DNA from: Salinispora cortesiana
GTDB lineage: Bacteria; Actinomycetota; Actinomycetes; Mycobacteriales; Micromonosporaceae
Assembly: GCF_000484695.1 (NCBI RefSeq)
Contig: NZ_AXVR01000003.1
Location: 62,001-126,000, forward strand
Direction of reading: 5' to 3'
DNA: 64,000 nucleotides
In this document: piece by piece, positions 34,126 through 42,169 of the stretch
Layout: every line of letters begins with the position of its first letter
Position numbering within the stretch: position 1 is the first letter of the stretch
The notes under the pieces: generated by a model
Told to the model about the DNA's origin: nothing
What the model saw: the letters and a program-made list of their open reading frames with translations, nothing else
The model's database searches: none
Program-made: the position numbers and the translations under genes

Positions 34126-34345
34126 CGAATACTCCGGTGAGGTGTCGCCGACGGAAGGTCCGTGCGACATAGTCCAGAGTCTGCGTGAGCGCCATGGCTG
34201 CCCAAGGTAGCGCACACGCCATGATGCTGCTGGAGCCCGAACCCCGCGCGGAATCCGGCCTCCAGCCCCGGCGCGGTTGATAGCGGCTCATCCACCTCGA
34301 CCGCAACAACCGCTCGGCGTGGCGATAGTCGTGAATCTGACCCAA
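34118..34345 (-). CDS. Possible small ORF upstream of the PPTase
   Basis: 75 codons (MGQIHDYRHAERLLRSRWM ... FRRRHLTGVFDA) whose stop overlaps the PPTase start by eight bases, an arrangement that would couple translation. Third-position GC is lower than in the neighbours (about three quarters by eye) and no family is recognised, so it may be chance. Listed because of the overlap and because nothing else explains the stretch. Confidence 0.2.
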   Translation of the reverse strand: MGQIHDYRHAERLLRSRWMSRYQPRRGWRPDSARGSGSSSIMACALPWAAMALTQTLDYVARTFRRRHLTGVFDA

Positions 34346-34389
34346 CCCGGCCAGTTGTGCCGTCGCTGCAACCTGGTTAAGCTTTTGCT

Positions 34390-34441
34390 GCGCGCTCCAA
34401 TCGCCCGCTTCCCCCGTGGCAGGCGATCGGAGCGCGCTTTT
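34390..34441 (+). terminator. Hairpin with T-run on the plus strand
   Basis: GCGCGCTCCAATCGCC pairs with GGCGATCGGAGCGCGC (16 bp, one mismatch) around a 16-nt loop and is followed by TTTT. The T-run makes it an intrinsic terminator for plus-strand transcription, although no plus-strand gene is known just upstream. Confidence 0.5.
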
Positions 34442-34445
34442 CGTG

Positions 34446-34482
34446 GCAAGGGGCCCGCACGTCTCACGTGCGGGCCCCTTGC
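34446..34482. terminator. 17-bp perfect hairpin
   Basis: GCAAGGGGCCCGCACGT, loop CTC, ACGTGCGGGCCCCTTGC. It lies 69 bp downstream of the mannosyltransferase stop (minus strand), so it can terminate that transcript. No T-run on either side. Confidence 0.6.
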
Positions 34483-34550
34483 GTTACCACGTGCCGAGGG
34501 CCGGACCGGTCAGATCCAACACAGGACCGGTCCGGCCCAACCGGAACCGG

Positions 34551-36242
34551 TCAGATCCACCGGCTGTCCAACCACATGCGGTTGGACCAACTGTCGTATG
34601 GAAGCGGCTCGCCGACGAAAATCGGATAGAAGTAGGCGAAGTTGAGCGCCACCAGCAGCACGAACCCCCCGGCGATGACGGCGCCGACGAGTCGTCGATC
34701 TCCGTCGCCCGCTGGTGCCGTCTTCGGCGTGCTCTCCGGAGCGGTCGTCGTCGGCGCACCGATGATCACACCCAGCACGTAGGTCACGGCGAGCACCAGG
34801 AACGGCAGCGCCGGGGCGGTGTAGAAGGAGAACATGGTGCGCCCACTGTCCGCCGCATACCAGAACCAGGGCAGCAGCCCGGACGCCACACAGAGCAGGA
34901 TCGCCCCGGCCCGCCAGTCGCGTCGCGCGAGGCCCAGCCAGGCGAGCGCGGCCAGCGCGGGTAGGAACGACCACCAGAGCAGCGGCGTGCCCAGCAGCAG
35001 CACCTCGGTGGCGCAGCTCGCCGCGGCGCAGGGTCCCTCGGCCGACCAGTAGAACGCGACCGGGCGCGCCAGGAGGAGCCACTGCCAGGGCCAGGACTGG
35101 TATGTGTGCGCGTCGTCGAGCTGCGCGTGGAAGCCGTACGCGGCCTTGTGGTACTCGATCAGGTTCTGTAGCGCCCCGATGACGGGGGTGTCGCTCAGCG
35201 GGGCGTTCGGCCACCGCTGGGCGTCGGGCACCCGGTAGTACCCCTCGTCGCCCAGCAGCCACCCAGACCAGCTGGCGAGGTAGGCGACCACCATCAGCAG
35301 CCCGGCCAGCGCCAGCCAGGGGGTCTCGTCGAGCAGGGCGCGTCGCCACGGCCGGCGTACCCCGGCGGAACGGCGGGCGCCGACCTCCCAGAAGATCACC
35401 AGGAGCACGAATGCCGGGAGGAAGTACAGCGCACTCCACTTCACCGCGCAGGCGCAGCCGAACAGCACCCCGGCGACCAGCCGCCACCACGGCCACCTCC
35501 GCCAGCCACCGACTGGTCGGTCGGTGTCGGGCGGGTGGCCCGGGTCCGGCCCGGGGGTGAGGGTCTCCGTCCAACGGCGGCGCCGGGCGTCGCGGTCGAG
35601 AACCAGTGCGCCGAACGACGCCAGCACGAAGAAGAGCAGGAAGATGTCGAGCAGGGCGGTGCGGGACAGCACCAGGTGGAAGCCGTCCAGGGCGAGCAGC
35701 AGCCCGGCGGCGCAGCCCAGCACGGTGGAGCCGAAGAGTCGGCGCGCGATCCGGATCAGCAGCAGCACCGAGAGGGTGCCGATCAGAGCCGCCGAGAATC
35801 GCCAGCCCACCTCGGGGGAGGTGGTGAGCAGCTGCCCGGCGGCGGAGACCCCCTGTTCGGAGTCGCTGTATCCAAAGGCCCACTCGCCGAGCCCGATGAG
35901 CCACTTGCCCAGGGGCGGGTGGACCACGTACGACGGGCCGCCGTCCTGGTAGTTCCACTCGACGCCCCGGTCGACCAGTGCCCAGCCGTCGCGGGCGTAG
36001 TAGACCTCGTCGAAGATCTTGCCCGGCGGGCTTCCGAGGTTGACGAAGCGCAGGACCGCCGCGATCGTGACGATCACCGCGGTGGCCAGCCAGGACCGCC
36101 GGTCGAGCCGGTTGTCAACGGTGGCCAGCCGGCGGCGGACGATGCCGGGAAGGCCGTTGCCGAGGGGGCGGCCCCGGTCCGTCTGCTCGGGCTGTTCCGG
36201 CCCGCCCGGGCCGGCGGGGTGCGCTGTTGACGCCTGGGTCAC
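34551..36242 (-). CDS. pmt: Dolichyl-phosphate-mannose-type protein O-mannosyltransferase
   Basis: 563 residues from GTG 36242, chosen because homologous-looking sequence starts just after it; further upstream the frame is antisense to rsmI. GT39 fold: many TM helices with the acidic first luminal loop KIFDEVYYARDGW near residue 70, YVVHPPLGKWLIGLGEW, LSRTALLDIFLLFF, CAVKWSALYFLPAF, and a PMT_4TMC-like end FYPIFVGEPLPYDSW. It moves mannose from polyprenyl phosphate to Ser/Thr of secreted proteins in the membrane. Divergent from rsmI, a neighbour order common in actinobacteria. Confidence 0.92.
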   Translation of the reverse strand: MTQASTAHPAGPGGPEQPEQTDRGRPLGNGLPGIVRRRLATVDNRLDRRSWLATAVIVTIAAVLRFVNLGSPPGKIFDEVYYARDGWALVDRGVEWNYQDGGPSYVVHPPLGKWLIGLGEWAFGYSDSEQGVSAAGQLLTTSPEVGWRFSAALIGTLSVLLLIRIARRLFGSTVLGCAAGLLLALDGFHLVLSRTALLDIFLLFFVLASFGALVLDRDARRRRWTETLTPGPDPGHPPDTDRPVGGWRRWPWWRLVAGVLFGCACAVKWSALYFLPAFVLLVIFWEVGARRSAGVRRPWRRALLDETPWLALAGLLMVVAYLASWSGWLLGDEGYYRVPDAQRWPNAPLSDTPVIGALQNLIEYHKAAYGFHAQLDDAHTYQSWPWQWLLLARPVAFYWSAEGPCAAASCATEVLLLGTPLLWWSFLPALAALAWLGLARRDWRAGAILLCVASGLLPWFWYAADSGRTMFSFYTAPALPFLVLAVTYVLGVIIGAPTTTAPESTPKTAPAGDGDRRLVGAVIAGGFVLLVALNFAYFYPIFVGEPLPYDSWSNRMWLDSRWI

Positions 36243-36327
36243 CCCGTGATCGTAGGCTGCGAAGGTGGGCCTGCGTGCCCGCCGCCCCAAGGAAGACTCA
36301 TGACTGTCGATGAAGGAGCGTCCTTTC

Positions 36328-37176
36328 GTGGATGCGAAGTCCGATGCCGGACGCCTGGTACTGCTCGGCGCGCCGCTCGGAAACCCGGCCGACGCCTCCG
36401 CCCGGCTCCGCGAGGTGCTCGCCACGGCTGACCTGGTGGCAGCCGAGGACACTCGGCGCCTGACCCGGTTGGCCCGGGAGCTCGAGGTGACCGTTTCTGG
36501 GCGGATAGTCTCATATTTTGAGGGCAACGAGGAGCGGCGTACGCCGGAACTTGTCGAGGCGCTCCGCGCTGGCCTCGGCGTCGCCCTGATCACCGACGGT
36601 GGCATGCCCAGCGTCTCTGACCCGGGCTACCGGCTGGTCCGGGCGGCGTTGGACGCCGGGATACCGGTCACCACCGCCCCCGGCCCCAGCGCGGTCACCA
36701 CCGCCCTCGCCCTCTCCGGGCTGGCCAGCGACCGGTTCTGCTTCGAGGGCTTCCTGCCCCGCAGCCCGGGCTCGCGCCGCGCCCGGCTGACCGCGCTCGC
36801 CACCGAGGAACGCACCCTGGTCTTCTTCGAGGCGCCGCACCGGGTCGCCGCCGCCCTCGCCGACCTGGCTGCGGCGTTCGGCGCCCACCGGCCAGCGGCG
36901 CTCTGCCGGGAGCTGACCAAGACCTACGAACAGGTGCTCCGGCGTCCGCTCGGTGAGTTGGCGAGTTGGGCTGCCGAGGAGCCGGCCCGTGGTGAGATCA
37001 CGCTGGTGGTGGCGGGGGCCTCGGGTCCGGCCCGGCAACGGCCGGACGACGAGACGTTGCGGGCGGCGGTCGCCGCCCGGGAAGCGACTGGGCGTTCCCG
37101 TCGGGACGCGGTGACCGAGGTCGCCGTCGAGTACGGGCTACGCCGACGTGAGGTCTACGACATCGTGCACCGGTGA
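36328..37176 (+). CDS. rsmI: 16S rRNA (cytidine(1402)-2'-O)-methyltransferase
   Basis: 282 residues from GTG 36328, preferred over ATG 36310 because gaaggag lies nine bases before it. RsmI methylates the ribose of C1402 in the decoding centre. Seen: GRLVLLGAPLGNPADASARL, AAEDTRRLTRLARELEV, ITDGGMPSVSDPGYRLV and PGPSAVTTALALSGL, all of the tetrapyrrole-methylase fold, and ELTKTYEQVLRRPLGEL with the conserved substrate-side residues. Length is normal. Confidence 0.93.
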   Translation: MDAKSDAGRLVLLGAPLGNPADASARLREVLATADLVAAEDTRRLTRLARELEVTVSGRIVSYFEGNEERRTPELVEALRAGLGVALITDGGMPSVSDPGYRLVRAALDAGIPVTTAPGPSAVTTALALSGLASDRFCFEGFLPRSPGSRRARLTALATEERTLVFFEAPHRVAAALADLAAAFGAHRPAALCRELTKTYEQVLRRPLGELASWAAEEPARGEITLVVAGASGPARQRPDDETLRAAVAAREATGRSRRDAVTEVAVEYGLRRREVYDIVHR

Positions 37177-37262
37177 GGTGGGGCGGGGCGGGGAGGTGAC
37201 CAGGGCGGCCGGGAGGCCTGTTGGTTCGCGGCCCCGCGGCCGGGTCACTAGGCTTGTTGGCC

Positions 37263-39065
37263 ATGAGTCACGTTCTCGCGGCGGTTGCCTGGCCTTACGC
37301 CAACGGCCCGCGCCACATCGGCCACGTCTCCGGCTTCGGCGTTCCCTCCGACGTCTTCGCCCGGTACATGCGCATGGCTGGCCACGACGTGCTCATGGTC
37401 TCCGGCACCGACGAACACGGCACGCCGATCCAGGTGCAGGCCGACGCGGAGGGGGTCACCCCCCGCGAGTTGGCCGACCGCTACAACCGGGTGATCGTGG
37501 CGGACCTGCACGGGCTCGGGCTCTCCTACGACCTGTTCACCCGCACCACCACCGGCAACCACTACGCCGTGGTGCAGGATCTGTTCGAGGGGATGTACCG
37601 CAACGGCTACATCGTGCCGAAGAGCACCATGGGTGCCATCTCCCCGTCCACCGGCCGGACCCTGCCCGATCGCTACATCGAGGGCACCTGCCCGATCTGC
37701 GGCTACGAGAGCGCCCGCGGCGACCAGTGCGACAGCTGCGGCAACCAGCTCGACCCGATCGACCTGCGAAACCCGAAGTCGAAGATCAACGGAGAGACGC
37801 CGAAGTTCGTCGAGACCGAACACTTCTTCCTCGACCTGCCGGCGCTCGCCGACGTTCTGGGGCAGTGGCTGGACACGCGGGAGGGCTGGCGGCCGAACGT
37901 GCTGCGCTTCTCCAAAAACCTGTTGGACGACCTTCAGCCCCGGGCGATCACCCGGGATCTGGAGTGGGGCGTGCCGGTCCCGCTCGACGGCTGGCGGGAA
38001 CGCGGCGACAAACGCATCTACGTGTGGTTCGACGCGGTGATCGGCTACCTCTCCGCCTCGATCGAGTGGGCCCGCCGCTCCGGTGACCCGCAGGCCTGGC
38101 GCCGGTGGTGGTCGGCGGATGGGCCCGGCAAGGACGCCCCCAGCCACTACTTCATGGGCAAAGACAACATCGTCTTCCACTCGGTGATCTGGCCGGCGTT
38201 GCTCGCCGGCTACTCCGGTGAAGGCTCCCACGACGGACAGCCGGGCGAGTTGGGTCGGCTGAACCTGCCCACCGAGGTGGTCTCCAGCGAGTTCCTGACC
38301 ATGGAGGGGCGGAAGTTCTCCTCGTCCCGGCGCGTGGTCATCTACGTCCGCGACTTCCTGGAGCGCTACGACGCCGACGCGTTGCGCTACTTCATCGCGG
38401 TGGCCGGGCCGGAGAGCAACGACACCGACTTCACCTGGGCGGAGTTCCTCCGGCGCAACAACGACGAGCTGGTCGCCGGCTGGGGCAACCTGGTCAACCG
38501 CTCCATCTCGATGGCCGCGAAGAACTTCGGCGCGATCCCGCCGGTCGACCCGGCCGGGCTCACCGAGGCCGACGAGGCGCTGCTCGCGGTGGCCCGGGCC
38601 GGTTTCGACACGGTCGGCGAGCTGATCGGCCGGCACCGGCAGAAGCAGGCGATCGGCGAGGCGATGAAGGTGGTGGCCGAGGCCAACCGCTACCTCTCCG
38701 AGCAGGCGCCGTGGAAGCTCAAGGGCGAGGCGGACCGGCCGCGGATGGGCACCGTCCTGCACGTCGCCCTCCAGGTGGTCAGCGATGCGAACACGCTGCT
38801 CACCCCCTTCCTGCCGCACTCCGCGCAGAAGATCCACCAGCTGCTCGGCGGCACCGGGGTGCACGCGCCGATGCCGGTCATCGAGGAGGTTGAGGACCTC
38901 GACGGCGGGCCGGCCTACCCGGTGTTGACCGGCGACTACACGGTCGGTGCCCGGTGGGAGTCGGTGCCGTTGGCGGTGGGGCGGGCACTCGACCTGCCCA
39001 AGCCGGTGTTCCGCAAACTCGACCCGTCGATCGTGGAGGAGGAGCTGGCCCGCCTGGCGAGCTGA
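37263..39065 (+). CDS. metG: Methionyl-tRNA synthetase
   Basis: 600 residues. Class I synthetase charging tRNA-Met. Seen: HIGH motif in [14 protein letters not shown] at residues 18-21, zinc-binding CPICG and CDSCG pairs near 141 and 156, [12 protein letters not shown], and the KMSKS equivalent KFSSSR near 350, the usual form for this MetG type, followed by the anticodon domain [12 protein letters not shown]. No C-terminal tRNA-binding EMAP domain, as is common in actinobacteria. ATG 37263 lacks a strong ribosome site. Confidence 0.95.
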   Translation: MSHVLAAVAWPYANGPRHIGHVSGFGVPSDVFARYMRMAGHDVLMVSGTDEHGTPIQVQADAEGVTPRELADRYNRVIVADLHGLGLSYDLFTRTTTGNHYAVVQDLFEGMYRNGYIVPKSTMGAISPSTGRTLPDRYIEGTCPICGYESARGDQCDSCGNQLDPIDLRNPKSKINGETPKFVETEHFFLDLPALADVLGQWLDTREGWRPNVLRFSKNLLDDLQPRAITRDLEWGVPVPLDGWRERGDKRIYVWFDAVIGYLSASIEWARRSGDPQAWRRWWSADGPGKDAPSHYFMGKDNIVFHSVIWPALLAGYSGEGSHDGQPGELGRLNLPTEVVSSEFLTMEGRKFSSSRRVVIYVRDFLERYDADALRYFIAVAGPESNDTDFTWAEFLRRNNDELVAGWGNLVNRSISMAAKNFGAIPPVDPAGLTEADEALLAVARAGFDTVGELIGRHRQKQAIGEAMKVVAEANRYLSEQAPWKLKGEADRPRMGTVLHVALQVVSDANTLLTPFLPHSAQKIHQLLGGTGVHAPMPVIEEVEDLDGGPAYPVLTGDYTVGARWESVPLAVGRALDLPKPVFRKLDPSIVEEELARLAS

Positions 39066-39109
39066 GGCACACCCGGCGGGTACGTACCCGGTGTGTGATG
39101 CTTGCGCCG

Positions 39110-40078
39110 ATGACCGAGCAGACCGAATCCCGTAAACAGCGCGCGGCCCGGCGGGCCGGGGAGTTCCCGCCGGCGCCCGCGCCGCTGCCCCAACCGGTGC
39201 CAGACAGCCACACCCACCTCGACATCACGATCAGCGAGGCCGGGGTCCCGCCGCGCAGTACGCCGGCTACGCCGACCTCCGGCGCGGGCGCCGGCGGCGG
39301 CCCGCCCGCCGAGCCGATCCACACCGCCGGCGACCCCCGCGTCGCCGTTGACCCGATCCAGGCCGCGGTCGAGGCGGCTGCGGAGGTCGGAGTGGACCGG
39401 TTGGTGCAGGTGGGGGTTGACGTCGACTCGTCCCAGTGGGGGGCGGAGGTGGCCCAGCGCTACCCGGCGGTCGTCGCCACCGTCGCGCTGCACCCCAACG
39501 AGGCGCCCCGGTTGGCGGAGCTGGACGAGGCGCTGCGGGTCGTCGAGTCGCTGGCCGGCCAGGACCGGGTACGGGGCGTCGGTGAGACCGGGATGGACTT
39601 CTTCCGCACCGGTGAGCAGGGGCGCGCCGCACAGGAGGTGAGCTTCCGGGCGCACATCGACATCGCCAAGCGGTACGGCCGGACGCTGGTGGTCCACGAC
39701 CGGGAGGCGCACGACGACGTGCTGCGGATCCTGGACGACGAGGGCGCCCCGGAGACGGTGGTGATGCACTGCTTCTCCGGCGACGCCGAGTTCGCCCGGG
39801 CGTGCGTGCGCCGCGGCTACCTGCTCAGCTTCGCCGGCACCGTCACCTTCAGCAGCGCCGCGGCGCTACGGGAGGCCGCCGCGGTGACCCCGCTGGATCA
39901 CCTCCTCGTGGAGACGGACGCGCCGTATCTCACTCCGGTGCCGCACCGGGGCCGGCCCAATGCGTCGTACCTGATCCCGCTCACCGTCCGTTCGCTCGCC
40001 GCCACCACCGGCAGCGACCTGGACGAGCTCTGCGCGGCCCTCTCCCGCACCGGCGAGCGGGCCTTCGGCCCCTGGTGA
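39110..40078 (+). CDS. TatD-family metal-dependent hydrolase
   Basis: 322 residues from ATG 39110. TIM-barrel metallo-hydrolase of the TatD deoxyribonuclease group. Metal ligands in order: DSHTHLD near 40, GVGETGMDFF near 160, VVHDREAHDD, VVMHCFSGD and VETDAPYLTP. A Pro/Ala/Gly-rich insert of about 30 residues follows the HxH motif, longer than in most members, and the first 30 residues are basic. Stands between metG and ksgA, a very common actinobacterial order. Confidence 0.92.
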   Translation: MTEQTESRKQRAARRAGEFPPAPAPLPQPVPDSHTHLDITISEAGVPPRSTPATPTSGAGAGGGPPAEPIHTAGDPRVAVDPIQAAVEAAAEVGVDRLVQVGVDVDSSQWGAEVAQRYPAVVATVALHPNEAPRLAELDEALRVVESLAGQDRVRGVGETGMDFFRTGEQGRAAQEVSFRAHIDIAKRYGRTLVVHDREAHDDVLRILDDEGAPETVVMHCFSGDAEFARACVRRGYLLSFAGTVTFSSAAALREAAAVTPLDHLLVETDAPYLTPVPHRGRPNASYLIPLTVRSLAATTGSDLDELCAALSRTGERAFGPW

Positions 40079-40156
40079 TGGTGGGCTGGCGGGAATCTGC
40101 CGGGAGGTGACGGGCCCCTGCCCGGGGCGCCCCGGCGTCCACCTACGCTAGCGGGC

Positions 40157-41029
40157 GTGACCGGTCTCCTCGGCCCGGCGGAGATCCGGGACCTCGCCGC
40201 CCGCCTCGGCGTGGCTCCCACCAAGCGGCTCGGCCAGAACTTCGTCCATGACCCCAACACGGTGCGGCGGATCGTCACCACCGCCGGCCTGACCGCCGAG
40301 GACGTGGTGCTGGAGGTCGGGCCGGGCCTCGGCTCGCTCACCCTCGCGCTGCTGCCGGCCGCCGCGCACGTGCACGCCGTCGAGATCGACCCGGTCCTCG
40401 CCGCCGCCCTGCCGGAGACCGCGGCCCGGCACGCCGGCCCCGCCGCCGACCGGCTCTCCGTGCACCGCGCCGACGCGCTTCGGGTCACCGCCGGGCAGCT
40501 CGCCGATCCCGCGCCGACCGCGTTGGTCGCCAACCTGCCGTACAACGTCGCCGTACCGGTGGTGCTGCACCTGCTCGCCGAGTTGCCGACGCTGCGGCAC
40601 GGCCTGGTCATGGTGCAGAAGGAGGTCGCCGACCGGCTCGTCGCCGGTCCTGGTTCCCGGGTGTACGGCGTGCCGTCGGTCAAACTCGCCTGGTACGCCC
40701 ACGTTCACGCGGCCGGGAAGGTGCCGCCGAACGTGTTCTGGCCGGTGCCGAACGTCGACTCCGGGCTGGTCGCCTTCACCCGTCGGGAACCGCCGGGCGT
40801 GGGTGGTTCCCGGGAACGGGTCTTCGCAGTGGTGGACGCCGCGTTCGCCCAGCGTCGCAAGACCCTTCGGGCGGCCCTGGCCGGCTGGGCCGGCGGTGCG
40901 GACCGGGCGGCCGCGGTGCTCACCGCCGCCGGGGTGGATCCCGGCGCCCGCGGGGAGGCGCTCCCGGTCGAGCAGTTCGCCGCTATCGCCGCGTCGGCCC
41001 CGGCCGCCTCCGACCGGGCAGTAGGCTGA
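40157..41029 (+). CDS. ksgA: 16S rRNA dimethyladenosine transferase
   Basis: 290 residues from GTG 40157. Dimethylates A1518 and A1519 in the 3' end of 16S rRNA. Seen: [18 protein letters not shown] at residues 23-40, SAM motif [27 protein letters not shown], and the catalytic [14 protein letters not shown], then [12 protein letters not shown] and [14 protein letters not shown]. Normal length. Followed after four bases by a 30-codon ORF that overlaps ispE. Confidence 0.95.
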   Translation: MTGLLGPAEIRDLAARLGVAPTKRLGQNFVHDPNTVRRIVTTAGLTAEDVVLEVGPGLGSLTLALLPAAAHVHAVEIDPVLAAALPETAARHAGPAADRLSVHRADALRVTAGQLADPAPTALVANLPYNVAVPVVLHLLAELPTLRHGLVMVQKEVADRLVAGPGSRVYGVPSVKLAWYAHVHAAGKVPPNVFWPVPNVDSGLVAFTRREPPGVGGSRERVFAVVDAAFAQRRKTLRAALAGWAGGADRAAAVLTAAGVDPGARGEALPVEQFAAIAASAPAASDRAVG

Positions 41030-41033
41030 CGCC

Positions 41034-41126
41034 GTGCCCGAGGAAGTACGAAAAACCACGCCGCTGCCCCCGCCCTTCGCGCCCGGGACGGGGAGCCGGG
41101 ACTCGGTCTGGGACACCATCCCGTGA
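41034..41126 (+). CDS. Small ORF between ksgA and ispE
   Basis: 30 codons, GTG to TGA: MPEEVRKTTPLPPPFAPGTG, then SRDSVWDTIP. It starts four bases after the ksgA stop and its TGA overlaps the GTG of ispE (GTGA), the same tight coupling as between real genes of this genome. No ribosome site is obvious. The Pro-rich core and the SVWDTIP end recognise no family I know. It could be a small conserved protein or simply a coupling leader. Confidence 0.4.
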   Translation: MPEEVRKTTPLPPPFAPGTGSRDSVWDTIP

Positions 41127-42070
41127 CCGAGGCATGGCGACCGGAGGATGACGAACCGCGAGGTGTCAGCGGGCCGGTCCGGGTACGAGTCCCCGCCAAG
41201 ATCAACCTGCACCTGGGGGTGGGGCCGCTACGCCGGGATGGCTATCACGAGCTCAACACCGTCTACCACGCGATCTCCATTCACGACGAGTTGACCGCCC
41301 GCCGGGGCGACACCCTCAGTCTGACGATGGCGGGCGAGGGGACCGGCGAACTGGACCTGGACGAGTCGAACCTGGTCATTCGTGCTGCCCGCGCCCTCGC
41401 CAGTTCCGCCAGCGTGCCGCCGCACGCCCGACTGCACCTGCGTAAGCAGATTCCCCTGGCCGGTGGGCTCGCCGGGGGCAGCGCCGACGCCGCCGCCGCG
41501 CTGGTCGCCTGCGACGCGCTGTGGGGGACCGGGCTGTCCCGCGACGAACTGGCGGAGATCGCCGTCGGCCTCGGTTCCGACGTGCCGTTCCTGATCCACG
41601 GGGGCACCGCGCTCGGCACCGGCCGGGGCGAGGCGGTCAGCCCGGTACTGGCCCGGCCGACCGTCTGGCACTGGGTCGTCGCGGTCGCCGACGGGGGCCT
41701 GTCCACGCCGGTGGCGTACCGGGAACTCGATCGGCTCCGTGAGACCGGGGCCGCCGGTCCCCCGCTCGGCAGCACCGACAGCCTCCTCGCCGCCCTCCGG
41801 CAGTCTGACCCCCGGGTGCTCGCCGCGGCCCTCGGCAACGATCTCCAGGACGCCGCGCTCGCCCTGCGGCCGTCCCTGGCCGCCACCCTGAAGGCGGGCG
41901 AGGCGGCGGGTGCGCTCGCGGGCATCGTCTCCGGCTCCGGGCCGACCTGTGTCTTCCTCGCCGCCGGAGCGGCCGACGCGGAGCGGATCGCTGCCGAGTT
42001 GGACGCCCTCGACGTGTGCCGACAGGCGCGCACCGCGCACGGCCCGGTCGCCGGGGCCCGGATCGGCTGA
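41123..42070 (+). CDS. ispE: 4-diphosphocytidyl-2-C-methyl-D-erythritol kinase
   Basis: 315 residues from GTG 41123. GHMP kinase of the MEP isoprenoid pathway, phosphorylating CDP-methylerythritol at the 2-OH. Seen: VPAKINLHLGVGPLRRDGYH at residues 23-42, the ATP loop PLAGGLAGGSADAAAAL, and the third GHMP motif GIVSGSGPTCVFLA. Length is normal for actinobacteria. Coupled to the small ORF by GTGA and placed in the usual ksgA-ispE-ABC order. Confidence 0.95.
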   Translation: MTEAWRPEDDEPRGVSGPVRVRVPAKINLHLGVGPLRRDGYHELNTVYHAISIHDELTARRGDTLSLTMAGEGTGELDLDESNLVIRAARALASSASVPPHARLHLRKQIPLAGGLAGGSADAAAALVACDALWGTGLSRDELAEIAVGLGSDVPFLIHGGTALGTGRGEAVSPVLARPTVWHWVVAVADGGLSTPVAYRELDRLRETGAAGPPLGSTDSLLAALRQSDPRVLAAALGNDLQDAALALRPSLAATLKAGEAAGALAGIVSGSGPTCVFLAAGAADAERIAAELDALDVCRQARTAHGPVAGARIG

Positions 42071-42169
42071 CCGTCCCCGGCGCCGCCCGCCGGGTGCCCG
42101 CGTACCCTTGCCTCGGGCGTCCTTGGCTGTCGATCCGGTGCCGGGCGCCCTGACCATGGAAGGGGCGTA

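Larger units (their letters stand above)
34126..34550. other. Intergenic stretch with two hairpins
   Basis: 425 bp between the mannosyltransferase end and the PPTase start. Apart from the doubtful small ORF it holds two strong stem-loops at 34390-34441 and 34446-34482. No tRNA and no coding remnant were found. Confidence 0.4.

Noticed and set aside
34380..34445. 6C RNA motif
   Set aside because: One loop holds five C in a row, but the second C-rich loop required by that motif is missing; the neighbouring hairpin has only a CTC loop.
37248..38864. 538-codon minus-strand frame over metG
   Set aside because: Antisense of metG; no recognisable fold and no ribosome site.
37263..39065. MetG with an abnormal KMSKS motif (KFSSSR) as a resistant copy
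   Set aside because: This wording is usual for the MetG type with two CxxC zinc pairs, so it is not a sign of mupirocin-type resistance.
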